A stretch of DNA of 64,000 bases from the NCBI RefSeq assembly GCF_000238595.1, contig NZ_AGTS01000090.1:40192-104191 (forward strand), written 5' to 3'. Numbering within the stretch: position 1 is the first letter of the stretch; every line of letters starts with the position of its first letter. The position numbers and the translations under genes were made by a program. The notes below the pieces were generated by a model that searched no databases, was not told the DNA's origin, and saw only the letters and a list, made by a program, of their open reading frames with translations. This stretch comes from Acidovorax sp. NO-1 (GTDB lineage Bacteria; Pseudomonadota; Gammaproteobacteria; Burkholderiales; Burkholderiaceae_C). Shown here piece by piece: positions 8,200-17,729 of this stretch.

Positions 8200-10110
8200 T
8201 CAGCCTCGTTGCTGCAGTAAATAAGTTTGCATTCCTGCGGTCGGCAGCGGTGGGCTGAAGTAGTATCCTTGGGCCTCATCGCAGCCCTGTGCGCGTAGGA
8301 AAGCGAGTTGGTCTTCGGTTTCCACGCCCTCGGCGGTGGTGCGCATGCCCAGAGCATGGGCCATGCGGATGATGGCGCTCACTATGGCGCGGTCGTTGGG
8401 GTCGTTGCCCAGGTCGCGCACGAACGACTGGTCGATCTTGAGCTTGAAGATCTGGAAACGCTTGAGTTGACTCAGTGACGAGTAGCCGGTGCCGAAGTCG
8501 TCCATCGACATGCGCACGCCCAAAGCGTGCAGCTGGTCCATTGTGGCTACGGCGGTATGGGGGTCGTCCACGGCCACGCCCTCGGTCAGCTCCAGCTCCA
8601 GCGCGTTGGGCGGCAGACCGAATTCGGCCAGCATGCGGCTGATTAGCTCGGGCAGCTGGGGCTGGCGGAACTGGATGGCTGAGAGGTTGACCGCCATCGT
8701 CAGCCCCGGGAACCCGCTGCACCGCCAGGCCTTGAGCTGCGCCAGTGCGGTGCGCAGCACCCATTCGCCGATCTGCAGGATCTGCCCGTTGTCTTCAGCA
8801 ATGGGAATGAACTCTGCCGGCGAAATGCCGCCCAGCTGCGGGTGCAGCCAGCGCAGCAACGCCTCCACGCTGTGCACCGAGCCTGTGGACAGGCTCACCT
8901 GCGGCTGGTAGTGCAGATGCAGTTGCTCCCGTTCGAGTGCGCGGCGCAGGGCGTTTTCGAGCTGCAGCGCGCGCATCGACTGGGCCTGCATCTCGGGCGT
9001 GAAGAAGCGGAAGGTGTTGCGCCCGTCGAGTTTGGCGCGGTACATGGCCACGTCGGCGGACTGGGTGAGCGTGTCGAAGTCCGCGCCGTCCTGCGGGAAG
9101 AGGGCGATGCCCATGGAGGGCGCCATCGTCAGCTCGTGGTGGTCGATCTGGTAGGGCTGGCGCAAAGCTTCCTGCAGCTTGCCCGCCACGCGGGCAGCAC
9201 CGTGCGCGTTGGCCCCGGGCAGCAGCAGGATGAATTCGTCACCGCCCAGGCGCGAGACGGTGTCGTTGTCGCGCACCGTGGCACGCAGCCGCTGGGCGAC
9301 CTCCATCAGCAACGCATCGCCCACGCGATGACCCAGCGAGTCGTTGACCTGCTTGAAATGGTCCAGGTCCAGGAAGATCACGGCCAGCGGCGTGCCGCCC
9401 TCCTGCGCCAAGCAGATGGCCGAGCGCGCGCGCTCGGCCAGCAGCGCGCGGTTGGGCAGGCCGGTGAGCGCGTCGTAGTGCGCGAGCCAGTAGATACGCT
9501 CCTGGTCGGCCCTGCGGTCGCTGATCTCGCGGTGCAGGTTGTCCACCGTTTCGCGCAGCTCGCGCGTGCGATCGCGCACCTGGCGCTCTAGGTTCTCGTG
9601 CGCCCGGTCTAGCGCTTCTTGGGCGCGCTTGTAGGCCTCGATGTCGTCGATGGTCCAGATCGATCCTTCGGCGGTGTCATCCGGGTTGATGAGACGGCCA
9701 GTAAGGTTGCTCCAGAAGACTTCGCCAGTGCGCCGACGCATGCGCCATTCGGTGCGGAAGGTGTGCCCCTGCGAGAGAGTCGCGTAGGCGGCACGCCCCA
9801 GAGCGCGGAAAGCCTCGTTGCTCGGGTGCAGGGCTTCCATGCTCTGACCGATCAGTTCCTGCGGGGAGTCATAGCCGAAAAGCTCCGCATAGCGTGGGTT
9901 GCAGCGCACAACTACGCGCTGGCGAACGAAGACGATGCCCACGCCCGCGCTGTCCAGTAGGGTCTGCTGCTCGCGCAGGGTGCGTTGCAGCGGCGTATCA
10001 ACGGGCAAATCGGAGATCGGGAGGACTGGCACCTCGGGCGTGAGGGGCATGTGAACGGCGGGATGAAGACAGCCGCCGAACGGTATCCTCCGCGTTGCTG
10101 TCTGTTTCAT
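8200..10110 (-). CDS. PAS-GGDEF-EAL cyclic-di-GMP signalling protein
   Basis: This 636-residue protein has a PAS domain (about 45-165, with CNPRYAELFGY) and a helical linker (165-205). The GGDEF domain (about 205-370) has LGGDEF at 288-293 and an inhibitory I-site RDND at 280-283. The EAL domain (about 385-630) has VEALLRW and MDDFGTGYSSL. Catalytic signatures of both domains are intact, so it could make and break c-di-GMP. No membrane segment is seen. It starts 5 bp after the chemotaxis-transducer gene and is probably co-transcribed as the last gene of the benzoate uptake cluster. That suggests a link between aromatic uptake and motility or biofilm control. Confidence 0.9.
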   Translation of the reverse strand: MKQTATRRIPFGGCLHPAVHMPLTPEVPVLPISDLPVDTPLQRTLREQQTLLDSAGVGIVFVRQRVVVRCNPRYAELFGYDSPQELIGQSMEALHPSNEAFRALGRAAYATLSQGHTFRTEWRMRRRTGEVFWSNLTGRLINPDDTAEGSIWTIDDIEAYKRAQEALDRAHENLERQVRDRTRELRETVDNLHREISDRRADQERIYWLAHYDALTGLPNRALLAERARSAICLAQEGGTPLAVIFLDLDHFKQVNDSLGHRVGDALLMEVAQRLRATVRDNDTVSRLGGDEFILLLPGANAHGAARVAGKLQEALRQPYQIDHHELTMAPSMGIALFPQDGADFDTLTQSADVAMYRAKLDGRNTFRFFTPEMQAQSMRALQLENALRRALEREQLHLHYQPQVSLSTGSVHSVEALLRWLHPQLGGISPAEFIPIAEDNGQILQIGEWVLRTALAQLKAWRCSGFPGLTMAVNLSAIQFRQPQLPELISRMLAEFGLPPNALELELTEGVAVDDPHTAVATMDQLHALGVRMSMDDFGTGYSSLSQLKRFQIFKLKIDQSFVRDLGNDPNDRAIVSAIIRMAHALGMRTTAEGVETEDQLAFLRAQGCDEAQGYYFSPPLPTAGMQTYLLQQRG

Positions 10111-10115
10111 TGGGC

Positions 10116-11105
10116 CTAGGGCACTTTTTTCACTACATCCACTTTTTCAGCCAAAGACTGGATGTCATGGGTAAGCTGGTTTCCTAGAACCTCTTGTTGA
10201 CGCAACGCCTCGACGACCTCAGACACGATGGCAACGCGCTTCTGGGCGCCTGTTTGGATGCCTTGCATAGCCTCACGCGATGCGTGGATGCGCGCCCGAC
10301 CCATTTCCGTAGCCTTCGAGGCATCGCCCACACGCTCGCCGGCCGATTTGCATGAGGCCGCGAGCGAAGAGGCCAATGTGCTGACCTGGTTGCTCGCTTC
10401 GTTGGTGCGCGCGGCCAGTGCCTTGACTTCGTGGGCCACCACGGCAAACCCGCGCCCTGTTGCGCCGGCGCGGCTGGCTTCGATGGCGGCGTTGACGGCG
10501 AGCAGATCGGTCTGTCGCGCGATTTGGTGGATCGTGGCCACGATGTCTCCGATCTGATTTGCTTTGGCCTGGAGTTCGGCAAACACGGCGCTGGAATGCT
10601 CGATGTGCTGCGCAAGTTCTTCAATCGCTGTCTCAATGCCGGCGACGGCGACGGCTCCATCCTTGACTTGGTTACCCGATGATTTGGCCAGCACCGTAGC
10701 GCGGTCCATGGCATCGAGCGCATTGGCAACCAGGCGTACGAGGATGCCTGCGTGCTGCGCCAGGTTCTGAACTTCCCCGTCCAGCCCCAGCCCCTCAACC
10801 ACTTCGCGCACGTCGCTCCAGAGGGAGTGGACGGCCACAGCGTGTGCCTCGGAGGCCGTCGAAGCCTGCTCATGCTGCAGGGGCCCTGCGTCTGCGCGCC
10901 GGTGGCCGAAGACAGCCATGACAACGAACAGGACCAGGCAGCAGCCACCCAGTAACATCGTCAGGAGATCTTGGGCCGTTAGAGCGATGGCCACAGAAAC
11001 AAGGGCCCCAATGACGGCGGCAATCAACTGGCCATAGGCAGGTGGCGCAATGTGGGGCGCGTGGCGGTGTTCGGTTCGTGTTTGCATCGAGTTTCTCTTG
11101 CTCAT
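10116..11105 (-). CDS. Methyl-accepting chemotaxis protein without periplasmic sensor
   Basis: The product has 329 residues. Two closely spaced membrane helices (about 26-44 and 48-66) are joined by only a few residues, leaving no room for a periplasmic ligand domain. The rest is an MCP signalling coiled coil with the conserved hairpin tip ([20 protein letters not shown], then [20 protein letters not shown]). No HAMP domain or terminal NWETF-like CheR tether is seen. It lies 12 bp after a solute-binding-protein gene and 5 bp before a GGDEF-EAL gene. Input might come through its membrane helices or from a partner protein. A role in benzoate taxis is plausible but inferred. Confidence 0.88.
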   Translation of the reverse strand: MSKRNSMQTRTEHRHAPHIAPPAYGQLIAAVIGALVSVAIALTAQDLLTMLLGGCCLVLFVVMAVFGHRRADAGPLQHEQASTASEAHAVAVHSLWSDVREVVEGLGLDGEVQNLAQHAGILVRLVANALDAMDRATVLAKSSGNQVKDGAVAVAGIETAIEELAQHIEHSSAVFAELQAKANQIGDIVATIHQIARQTDLLAVNAAIEASRAGATGRGFAVVAHEVKALAARTNEASNQVSTLASSLAASCKSAGERVGDASKATEMGRARIHASREAMQGIQTGAQKRVAIVSEVVEALRQQEVLGNQLTHDIQSLAEKVDVVKKVP

Positions 11106-11117
11106 GAAGTCGCAGTG

Positions 11118-12254
11118 TTAGTACTGCAGACGCCCATCCCGCGTGACGACGCCGATATCGACATAGCGCGACCCCACGTTGCCACCGGCGAAATCCACCA
11201 GGTAGCCGCCTAAGTCCACCCGCAGCTTGTGCAGCGCGCCGCGCAGACTGTCGGGGGTAGGCGCGCTGCCTGTGTGGCGGAGCCCTTCGATGAACACCCG
11301 GCAGTTCAGGTAACCGACCAGGTGCAGCTGCGTGCGCGCGGTGTCCGTCGGGGCATACCGTTCCATGGCCGAGCGGAACTGCCGGATCAGGGCTGAGGAA
11401 GATGAGTCCGTATTGGGGGTGACCTGGGCTACGCCGATGCCGACGGAGTGCGCCGCGCCGGCCTTGTCGATCAGCCCTTTGACGGGGACGTAGGACATGC
11501 CATACATCGGCGTGGCATCGCCCGCGCCCCGGACCTGCGCCGCGAAGGCTGCCCCGCTGTTGGGCACGAGGATCATCACGTAGGCTTGCGCGTTCGACTG
11601 GCGCAGGTCGTTGGCGATAGCCGTGAAATCTTCACCCGCCGAAGGTACGCCAACGCTCTTGGTAATGGCGACATCTGCCTTCTGGGCGACGCCCTGGATG
11701 AATTCCATCCCGCCTCGGCCAAAGGGAATGTCCTGGTAGGCAACGGCGATGCGCGAGATGCCAATCGTCGAGAGGTGCTGGACGATGCGCGCCAACTGGA
11801 CATTGTCGCTGGCGTGAACGTGGAACATCCACGGGCTGCCTGGCGAGCGCAGAACGTCAGCTCCAGGGGTAACGCCCACAACCGGAATCTTCAGGCTTTC
11901 GAGTGTGCCGTCCTTGAGCAGCGCGCTGGCGTTGGCCGACCCCAGCAGGTTGAGGAAGGCAACGGGCTTTTCGCCGCGCGCGACCTCGCGCATAAGCGCA
12001 ATGGTTTTTTCGGGCTTGTATTCGTCGTCACGCTGCACCAGCCGCAGGGTGTTGCCGTTGATGCCGCCGGCCGCATTGGCTTCGGCAATGCACGCCTTGG
12101 AGCCTTCCAGATTGGCCAGCCCGTTGACGCCCAGCGGCCCACTGAAAGGTCCCACATGGGCTACGACGACTTCGCCCGCAGCGGAAGTCTGAACCGCCAT
12201 GCAAGAGCACAGCAACACCGGCGCCGCCAGAAGGCGCAATGTGAAGGATCGCAT
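11118..12254 (-). CDS. Branched-chain-type ABC periplasmic binding protein (second copy)
   Basis: This is a LivK-like (Peripla_BP_6) protein of 378 residues with a signal peptide (FTLRLLAAPVLLCSCMAVQT, cleavage near SAAG). The fold opens with VVVAHVGPFSGPLG and continues with ACIAEANAAGGINGNTLRLV. The ATG at 12254 was chosen for its GGAGAG ribosome site. It follows livF by 102 bp and precedes the MCP by 12 bp. It differs clearly from the binding protein upstream of livH, so it may widen the transporter's ligand range or serve the chemotaxis protein. The ligand is unknown; an aromatic acid is likely from context. Confidence 0.85.
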   Translation of the reverse strand: MRSFTLRLLAAPVLLCSCMAVQTSAAGEVVVAHVGPFSGPLGVNGLANLEGSKACIAEANAAGGINGNTLRLVQRDDEYKPEKTIALMREVARGEKPVAFLNLLGSANASALLKDGTLESLKIPVVGVTPGADVLRSPGSPWMFHVHASDNVQLARIVQHLSTIGISRIAVAYQDIPFGRGGMEFIQGVAQKADVAITKSVGVPSAGEDFTAIANDLRQSNAQAYVMILVPNSGAAFAAQVRGAGDATPMYGMSYVPVKGLIDKAGAAHSVGIGVAQVTPNTDSSSSALIRQFRSAMERYAPTDTARTQLHLVGYLNCRVFIEGLRHTGSAPTPDSLRGALHKLRVDLGGYLVDFAGGNVGSRYVDIGVVTRDGRLQY

Positions 12255-12356
12255 TTGTCTCTCTCCAAACTCGTTAGGCCGATGCGAATAGGCGGATCGC
12301 ATTCGGCGCGTTGCATATGCGCCGTTGCCCCTCTGCCGGGGGCTTGGGGTTGCATA

Positions 12357-13058
12357 TCAAACGCCCAGGCGCTCGCTGAGGGCGTGGGGATCTGCCAGGA
12401 GGCTGGCGGAATCGCCCGCCAGGACGATCTGGCCCTTTTCCATCACCAGCGCCTGTTCCGTGTGGTGCAGCACGCGGCGCCAGTCCCGGTCCACGATCAG
12501 GGTGGCGATGCCTGTCTGGCGGATCGCCTCGATCACGCGCCAGATCTCGGCGACGATGAGGGGTGCCAGCCCCTCGGTTGCTTCGTCGAGGATGAGCAGG
12601 CGCGGGTTCGTCATCAGCGCGCGGCCGATGGAGAGCATCTGCTGCTCGCCGCCGGACAACTGCTGCCCGCCGTGGGCCAGGCGCTCCGACAGGCGCGGGA
12701 AGGTAGCGAGCACGCGCTCGAAAGTCCACTCGCGCCGGCCATCGACGCCAGCGCGCGCGGCCATTACCAGGTTCTCGCGCACGGACAGGTTCGGGAAGAT
12801 GCCGCGCCCCTCCGGCACGTAGCCGATGCCCAGCCGGGCCATCCGCTCGGGTGCCCAGCCCGTCACGCTGGCGCCGTCGCAGCGCACGCTGCCGCTCGCC
12901 GGGCGCACATAGCCCATCAGGCTGCGGATCAGGGTCGTCTTGCCCATGCCGTTGCGGCCCAGCAGGCCCACGGACGTGGCCGTGGGGATGCGCGCCTCGA
13001 TGCCGCGCAGGATGTGGCTGTCGCCGTAATAGGTGTGCAGGTCCTCTATGCCGATCAT
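12357..13058 (-). CDS. livF: Branched-chain-type ABC transporter ATPase LivF
   Basis: This 233-residue ATPase has Walker A GRNGMGKTTL, signature LSGGEQQMLSIGRAL and Walker B RLLILDEATEGL. The short form and QQLSGGEQQM identify the LivF branch. It is the second nucleotide-binding subunit of the HAAT-family importer and begins directly after the livG stop, so translation is probably coupled. Together with livHMG and a binding protein it should import benzoate or a related aromatic acid at the cost of ATP. That substrate is inferred from the surrounding box genes; the family itself is named for branched-chain amino acids. Confidence 0.92.
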   Translation of the reverse strand: MIGIEDLHTYYGDSHILRGIEARIPTATSVGLLGRNGMGKTTLIRSLMGYVRPASGSVRCDGASVTGWAPERMARLGIGYVPEGRGIFPNLSVRENLVMAARAGVDGRREWTFERVLATFPRLSERLAHGGQQLSGGEQQMLSIGRALMTNPRLLILDEATEGLAPLIVAEIWRVIEAIRQTGIATLIVDRDWRRVLHHTEQALVMEKGQIVLAGDSASLLADPHALSERLGV

Positions 13059-13805
13059 TCAGTGCTCCTCGCCCAGGTAGGCCGTGCGCACCTGCGGATC
13101 GTTGCGGATCGCATCCGGCGAGCCGGTGGCGATGACGGCGCCGTTGACCATGACGGTGATGCGCTCGGCGATGCGGAACACCGCGTCCATGTCGTGCTCC
13201 ACCAGCAAGATGGCGTGGCCCGGCTTGAGCCGCTCCAGCAACGCGAGCATCCGGTCGGTCTCCTCGGCGCCCATGCCGGCCAGAGGCTCGTCCAGCAGCA
13301 GCACGCGCGGCTGGGTGGCCAGGCACATGGCCACTTCCAGCTGGCGCTTGGCGCCGTGGCTCAGGGTGCCCGCAAGGCGGTTGGCTGCGGGAGCAAGCCC
13401 GGTGGCCTCCAGCGCAGCATTGGCCGCCTGTACGCTGGCGTCGCATTTGCGCGCCGACTCCCACAATGCCCAGGGGCGCGGGTTTCTGGCCTGGGCGGTC
13501 AGGCGGCAGTTCTCATGCACTGTGAATTCGGGAAAGATGGTGGTGCGCTGGTAGCTGCGGCCGATGCCCGACAAGGCGCGGCGCGGCTGCGGCTGGCGGG
13601 TCACGTCCGCGCCGGAGAGCTGGATGCGGCCCTCGGAACTGGCGATCTCGCCGGACAGCATGTTGATGAGCGTGGACTTGCCGGCCCCGTTCGTCCCGAT
13701 GACAGCGTGGACTTCGCCAATGCGCAGGTCGATGGAAACGGTGTTCACGGCCGTGAGCCCCCCGAAGCGCCGGGTCAGCCCCTGGACTTGCAGGATCGTG
13801 CTCAT
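13059..13805 (-). CDS. livG: Branched-chain-type ABC transporter ATPase LivG
   Basis: This 248-residue ATPase starts at MSTILQVQGLTRRFGG, preceded by an AAGGAG site. It shows Walker A GTNGAGKSTLINMLSG, signature LSHGAKRQLEVAMCLA and Walker B VLLLDEPLAGMGAEE, characteristic of LivG. The start overlaps the livM stop in an ATGA arrangement. A much longer open frame exists upstream but is a shadow of livM. It pairs with LivF on the cytoplasmic side of the importer. Confidence 0.92.
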   Translation of the reverse strand: MSTILQVQGLTRRFGGLTAVNTVSIDLRIGEVHAVIGTNGAGKSTLINMLSGEIASSEGRIQLSGADVTRQPQPRRALSGIGRSYQRTTIFPEFTVHENCRLTAQARNPRPWALWESARKCDASVQAANAALEATGLAPAANRLAGTLSHGAKRQLEVAMCLATQPRVLLLDEPLAGMGAEETDRMLALLERLKPGHAILLVEHDMDAVFRIAERITVMVNGAVIATGSPDAIRNDPQVRTAYLGEEH

Positions 13806-14812
13806 GTGCGGGGCTCCTTGGCGGTGCGTGCGGTGCGGTGCACCAGCCCGATCAGGCCCCTGGGCAGTAGGGCCACGAAGGCGATGATCGCCAGCCCAAG
13901 GGTGAGCTGCCAATGGTCGGCCAGGCTGCCCACTACGGCGTGCGTGGACAACAGTTCCTTGAGAAGGGTGAAGACGATGGCCCCCAGCACCGCGCCGCGC
14001 AGGTGCCCGATGCCCCCCAGGATCACCATCAGCAGCACCTCGCCGGAGATATGCCACGACAGCATTTCCGGGTTGACCACGCCGTCGCGCGCGGCCACCA
14101 GAAAGCCCGCCAGCCCGGCCAGCGAGCCGGCGATGACAAAGGCGGCCAGCTTGTACCAAAAGGTGGGAAAGCCGGTGGCGCGCATGCGCTGCTCGTTGGC
14201 GCGGATGCCCGCCAGCGCGGCACCGAAGCGGGAGCGGCGAATCACGGCCAGCAGCACGTAGGTGAACACCAGTGCGGCGAGCGCCACATAGAACACGGTG
14301 AGGCGGCTCTCCATGTCCAGAGGTCCCACGGCGGGACGCGCATACAGGTAGATGCCATCGCTGCCGCCGCCCACGGGCGTGTCGTGGAAGATGAAATAGG
14401 CCATCTGCGCAAAGGCCAGAGTGACCATGATGAAGTACACCCCGCGCGTGCGCAGCGAGAGCGCTCCCACGACCAGCGCATACAGGCCTGCCGCCAGCAT
14501 GGACAGCCCCACCAGCACGGCAAGGTTGCCCGCCCCGTCGCCCGATGCGATGACGGTGACGTAGGCACCAACGCCGAAATAGGCCGCGTGCCCCAGGCTG
14601 ACTAGCCCGGCCATCCCAACCAGCAGTTCCAAGCTGAGGGCAAAGATGGACAAGATCATGACCTTGACCACAAGGTCTCCCAGATAGCCGGTCAGCATAG
14701 GGCCGGCGGCGGCGAGCGCCACCGCGATCCCCAGCGGTAACCAGATCCCGTTGTTGCGCGGGACAGCGATAGGCGTTGGAGCAGTTTTCATGGATAAGGT
14801 AGTGGTGTTCAT
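13802..14812 (-). CDS. livM: Branched-chain-type ABC permease LivM
   Basis: This is an integral membrane permease of about 336 residues with eight or more hydrophobic segments. It carries the family stretch LLVGMAGLVSLGHAAYFGVG and RTRGVYFIMVTLAFAQMAYF. The ATG at 14812 overlaps the livH stop (ATGA), which argues for that start over two neighbouring ones. It forms the membrane channel with LivH. The operon spacing (ATGA overlaps between H-M and M-G) indicates one mRNA for the transporter. Confidence 0.92.
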   Translation of the reverse strand: MNTTTLSMKTAPTPIAVPRNNGIWLPLGIAVALAAAGPMLTGYLGDLVVKVMILSIFALSLELLVGMAGLVSLGHAAYFGVGAYVTVIASGDGAGNLAVLVGLSMLAAGLYALVVGALSLRTRGVYFIMVTLAFAQMAYFIFHDTPVGGGSDGIYLYARPAVGPLDMESRLTVFYVALAALVFTYVLLAVIRRSRFGAALAGIRANEQRMRATGFPTFWYKLAAFVIAGSLAGLAGFLVAARDGVVNPEMLSWHISGEVLLMVILGGIGHLRGAVLGAIVFTLLKELLSTHAVVGSLADHWQLTLGLAIIAFVALLPRGLIGLVHRTARTAKEPRT

Positions 14813-15681
14813 GTGCGCCGGCCCATCAAGCCCTCGGGGCGCCAAATCAGCACGATGGCCATCAGCACGTAGATGCCAATGCCCGCAGCTTCCGAAAAGA
14901 AGACCTTGCCAAAGGTGTCCACGAAGCCCACCAGCAGTGACGCCACCAGTGCACCAGTGACGGAGCCGATGCCCCCGATGACGACCACCACGAAGCAGAT
15001 GATCAGCACACTGGCCCCCATGTTGGGATAGACCGACGAGATCGGCGCGGCGATCATGCCGGCCAGGGCTGCCAAGGCCACGCCGGCGGCGAACACAGTG
15101 CGGTACAGGCGACGGATGTTGATGCCCAGCCCACGCACCATGTCCCGGTTGCTGGCCCCGGCACGGATCATCATGCCCAGCCGCGTGCGGTTGACGACCA
15201 GATACAGTGCCACGGCCAGCACGATGCAGGCGCCCGATGCGAACAGACGGTACCAGGGGTACTGCATAAGGTCGCCCAGGGGCAGGCTACCCCCCAGCCA
15301 GGGCGGCACCGGCACGCCATGCACGTCGTTGCCCACGAGGATGGAGCGCAGCTCCTCGAAGACCAGGATCAGGCCATAGGTCATCAGCACCTGCTGCAGA
15401 TGCTCGCGCTGGTACAGATAGCTGAAGAACACCCATTCGAGCACATAGCCCAGGACGGCTGCCAACAAGGTTCCAGCAACGAGGGTGACCAGAAAATTGC
15501 CACCGAACAGCGGTGACAGAGCGAAAGCCATGTACGCGCCGATCATGTAGAAGCTGCCGTGCGCCAGGTTGATCACGCCCATGATCCCGAAGATGAGCGT
15601 GAGCCCGGAGGCCAGCAGAAAGAGCAGCAGTCCGTACTGAATCGCGTTCAGGCACTGCACGAGAAATGTGGCGAAATCCAC
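14809..15681 (-). CDS. livH: Branched-chain-type ABC permease LivH
   Basis: This 290-residue permease has multiple membrane helices and the LivH hallmarks LIFGIMGVINLAHGSFYMIG and VIGGIGSVTGALVAS. The start is GTG with GGATG upstream. It follows the first binding-protein gene by 87 bp and is coupled to livM. It is part of the putative benzoate importer. Related Liv-type transporters are commonly found inside box and anaerobic benzoate clusters, which supports the substrate inference. Confidence 0.92.
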   Translation of the reverse strand: MDFATFLVQCLNAIQYGLLLFLLASGLTLIFGIMGVINLAHGSFYMIGAYMAFALSPLFGGNFLVTLVAGTLLAAVLGYVLEWVFFSYLYQREHLQQVLMTYGLILVFEELRSILVGNDVHGVPVPPWLGGSLPLGDLMQYPWYRLFASGACIVLAVALYLVVNRTRLGMMIRAGASNRDMVRGLGINIRRLYRTVFAAGVALAALAGMIAAPISSVYPNMGASVLIICFVVVVIGGIGSVTGALVASLLVGFVDTFGKVFFSEAAGIGIYVLMAIVLIWRPEGLMGRRT

Positions 15682-15768
15682 GTTGGTTCATCCTGACTGA
15701 TTGGAGAGTGGAAGAGCGCACCGGGTGTGCCGGGTCGCCCTGCCGTGGAGTGGCTCGGTGGATGGTGC

Positions 15769-16941
15769 TTACAGCTTGCAGCCGCGCGCCGGATCGGAAA
15801 GCGCCTTGGAGGCGATGCCGATCACCTTGTTCTCCTTGCCTTCCACCCGGCGCAGATAGATGTCCTGCACCGGGTTGTGCGACCTGGACATGGTGAACGA
15901 GCCGCGCGGGCTGTCGAACTTCGCCTTCTCGACAGCCGCCGCGAACTCGGCCTTCTTCGATACGTCGCCCTTCACGGCGTCCAGGCCCACGCGCAGGATC
16001 TGCGCGGCGTCATAGCCTTGCACGGCATAGACATCCGGCTGCAGCTTGAACGCCTTGGCATAGGCCACGCGAAAGCTCTTGTCCTTGGGCAGATCCAAGT
16101 TATCCGCATAGTGCAGCGTGGTCAGCAGGCCCTGGGCCGCTTCGCCCTGTGCGTCCAGCGTGCCGTCGGTAAGGAAGCCCGAGCCGTAGAGCGGCGTGGT
16201 CTTGTTCAGGCCCGCGGCCGCGTAGTCCTTGACGAATTTCACGGCGCCGCCGCCGGCAAAGAAGGCGAACACGGCATCTGGCTTGGCCGCCGCGATCTCG
16301 GTCAGCAGCGCCTGGAATTCCACGTTGGGGAAGGGCACCGTCAACTGCTTGAGCACTTTGCCGCCTTCCTTCTCGAAACCCTCCTTGAAGGCGTTGGTCA
16401 TCTCCTCGCCAGCTGCGTACTTCCAGGTGATGGTCATCGCGGTCTTCTTTTTCTCCTGCGTGGCGGCCACCGTGCCCATGCCGTAGGAAGACTGCCAGTT
16501 CGAGAACGAGCTGCGGAAGATGTTGGTGGCGCACATCGGGCCCGTGACGGCGTCGGAGCCCGCGTTGGGCACGATGAGCAGGGTGTTGCTTTCCTTCGCC
16601 GCGCGCGCCATGGCCATTGCCACGCCCGAGTGCACGGTGCCGACGATCACGTCCACCTTGTCGCGCCGGATCAGCTTATTGACGTTCTCCGTGGCCTTGG
16701 CGGGGTCGGACTCGTCGTCCACCTTGATGAACTCGATCTCGCGGCCCGCGAGCTTCCCGCCCTGCTCGTCCACGTACATGCGAAAGCCGTTCTCGATGGC
16801 CACGCCCAGCGCGGTGAAGGTGCCGCTGTAGGGCAGCATCAGGCCGACCTTGAGCTTGTCCGTGCTTTGGGCATGGGCGCCTGCGGCGAGAATCAGTGTG
16901 CTCAGCGCGATGGCGCTGCGGCGAGTGAGTGTGTGCTTCAT
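15769..16941 (-). CDS. ABC transporter periplasmic binding protein for aromatic acid (LivK-like)
   Basis: This 390-residue Peripla_BP_6 protein has a clear signal peptide (RRSAIALSTLILAAGAHAQ). The mature protein begins with the ligand fold DKLKVGLMLPYSGTFTALG. FRMYVDEQGGKLAGREIEFI and VDVIVGTVHSGVAMAMAR follow. Its ATG overlaps the upstream hydrolase stop (ATGA). It sits between the benzoate-CoA ligase/hydrolase genes and livH. By position it is the main recognition subunit for benzoate or a close analogue; the sequence does not prove the ligand. Confidence 0.9.
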   Translation of the reverse strand: MKHTLTRRSAIALSTLILAAGAHAQSTDKLKVGLMLPYSGTFTALGVAIENGFRMYVDEQGGKLAGREIEFIKVDDESDPAKATENVNKLIRRDKVDVIVGTVHSGVAMAMARAAKESNTLLIVPNAGSDAVTGPMCATNIFRSSFSNWQSSYGMGTVAATQEKKKTAMTITWKYAAGEEMTNAFKEGFEKEGGKVLKQLTVPFPNVEFQALLTEIAAAKPDAVFAFFAGGGAVKFVKDYAAAGLNKTTPLYGSGFLTDGTLDAQGEAAQGLLTTLHYADNLDLPKDKSFRVAYAKAFKLQPDVYAVQGYDAAQILRVGLDAVKGDVSKKAEFAAAVEKAKFDSPRGSFTMSRSHNPVQDIYLRRVEGKENKVIGIASKALSDPARGCKL

Positions 16942-17729
16942 GCTTGTCTCCTGTGGTGAATGAATGTGTGTGTCGCTGTGATGACCTGCTCAGGCTGATC
17001 CCGGTGGGGCGAGTGGCCGCAGTGCGGGATTTCCAGCAACTGCGTGGTTGGGACGCTTTCGGCGATGCCCCGGATCTGCGCCAGCGTGCCGTAGGCATCG
17101 TCCAGGCCCTGGATGGCCAGGACCGGGCAGCGGATGTCCGCGAGTTCATCGGTGATGTTCCAGCGCCGGAAGGGCGGGTGCAACCAGATGCGGTTCCAGC
17201 CCCAGAAGGCGGAGTCGGGGTCGCCGTGGTACTTCGCCAGGCCCGCCCGCAGGCCGCCGGTCTCGTAGTCCGCCTTGGCGCGCTCGATGTTCCGGACCGT
17301 GATGTCCTCGACGAAGATATGCGGCGCGAGCAGCACCAGTCCGGCCACACGTTCCGGATGCCGGCCCGCGTGCAACAGGGCGATGGAACCGCCGTCGCTG
17401 TGCCCGAACAGCCAGACGGGCTGCTGTACGCCGACGGCGTCCAGCAGCCGGGGCAGAACTTCATAGGCCTGCTGGTGCATGAAGTCCACGTCCCACACCT
17501 CGTCGTGCGGGCGGGGCGTGGACTGGCCGTACCCCGGGCGCGAGAACACGAGCCCGCGAGCCCCTGCAGTGGTACACAGCCGGTCGGGGAAGTGCTTCCA
17601 CATCGCCAGCGAGCCCAGCCCTTCGTGCAGAAACACAATGAGCGGCCCTCGCGCGGATTCGGGCCCCACCCAGGCGTACTCGACGCGCACCTCGCGGCTG
17701 CGCCAGCGTAGATCCTGAAACTGAGTCAC
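16938..17729 (-). CDS. Alpha/beta hydrolase of the benzoate operon
   Basis: This 263-residue alpha/beta hydrolase has IVFLHEGLGSLAMWKHFPD near the start, the nucleophile elbow LFGHSDGGSIALL and a C-terminal HCGHSPHRDQP with the likely catalytic His. The start is a GTG that overlaps the ligase TGA (GTGA), so the two are translationally coupled; the longer open frame upstream is not real. Similar hydrolases are frequent in box clusters, where they may hydrolyse a stalled CoA thioester or a ring-opened lactone. The exact reaction is not established. Confidence 0.85.
   Translation of the reverse strand: MTQFQDLRWRSREVRVEYAWVGPESARGPLIVFLHEGLGSLAMWKHFPDRLCTTAGARGLVFSRPGYGQSTPRPHDEVWDVDFMHQQAYEVLPRLLDAVGVQQPVWLFGHSDGGSIALLHAGRHPERVAGLVLLAPHIFVEDITVRNIERAKADYETGGLRAGLAKYHGDPDSAFWGWNRIWLHPPFRRWNITDELADIRCPVLAIQGLDDAYGTLAQIRGIAESVPTTQLLEIPHCGHSPHRDQPEQVITATHTFIHHRRQA

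Noticed and set aside
12270..12356. Two ATATGCAAC copies between livF and the second binding protein
   Set aside because: They contain TGCA but not the TGCA-N6-TGCA arrangement, and their spacing does not match the box operators.
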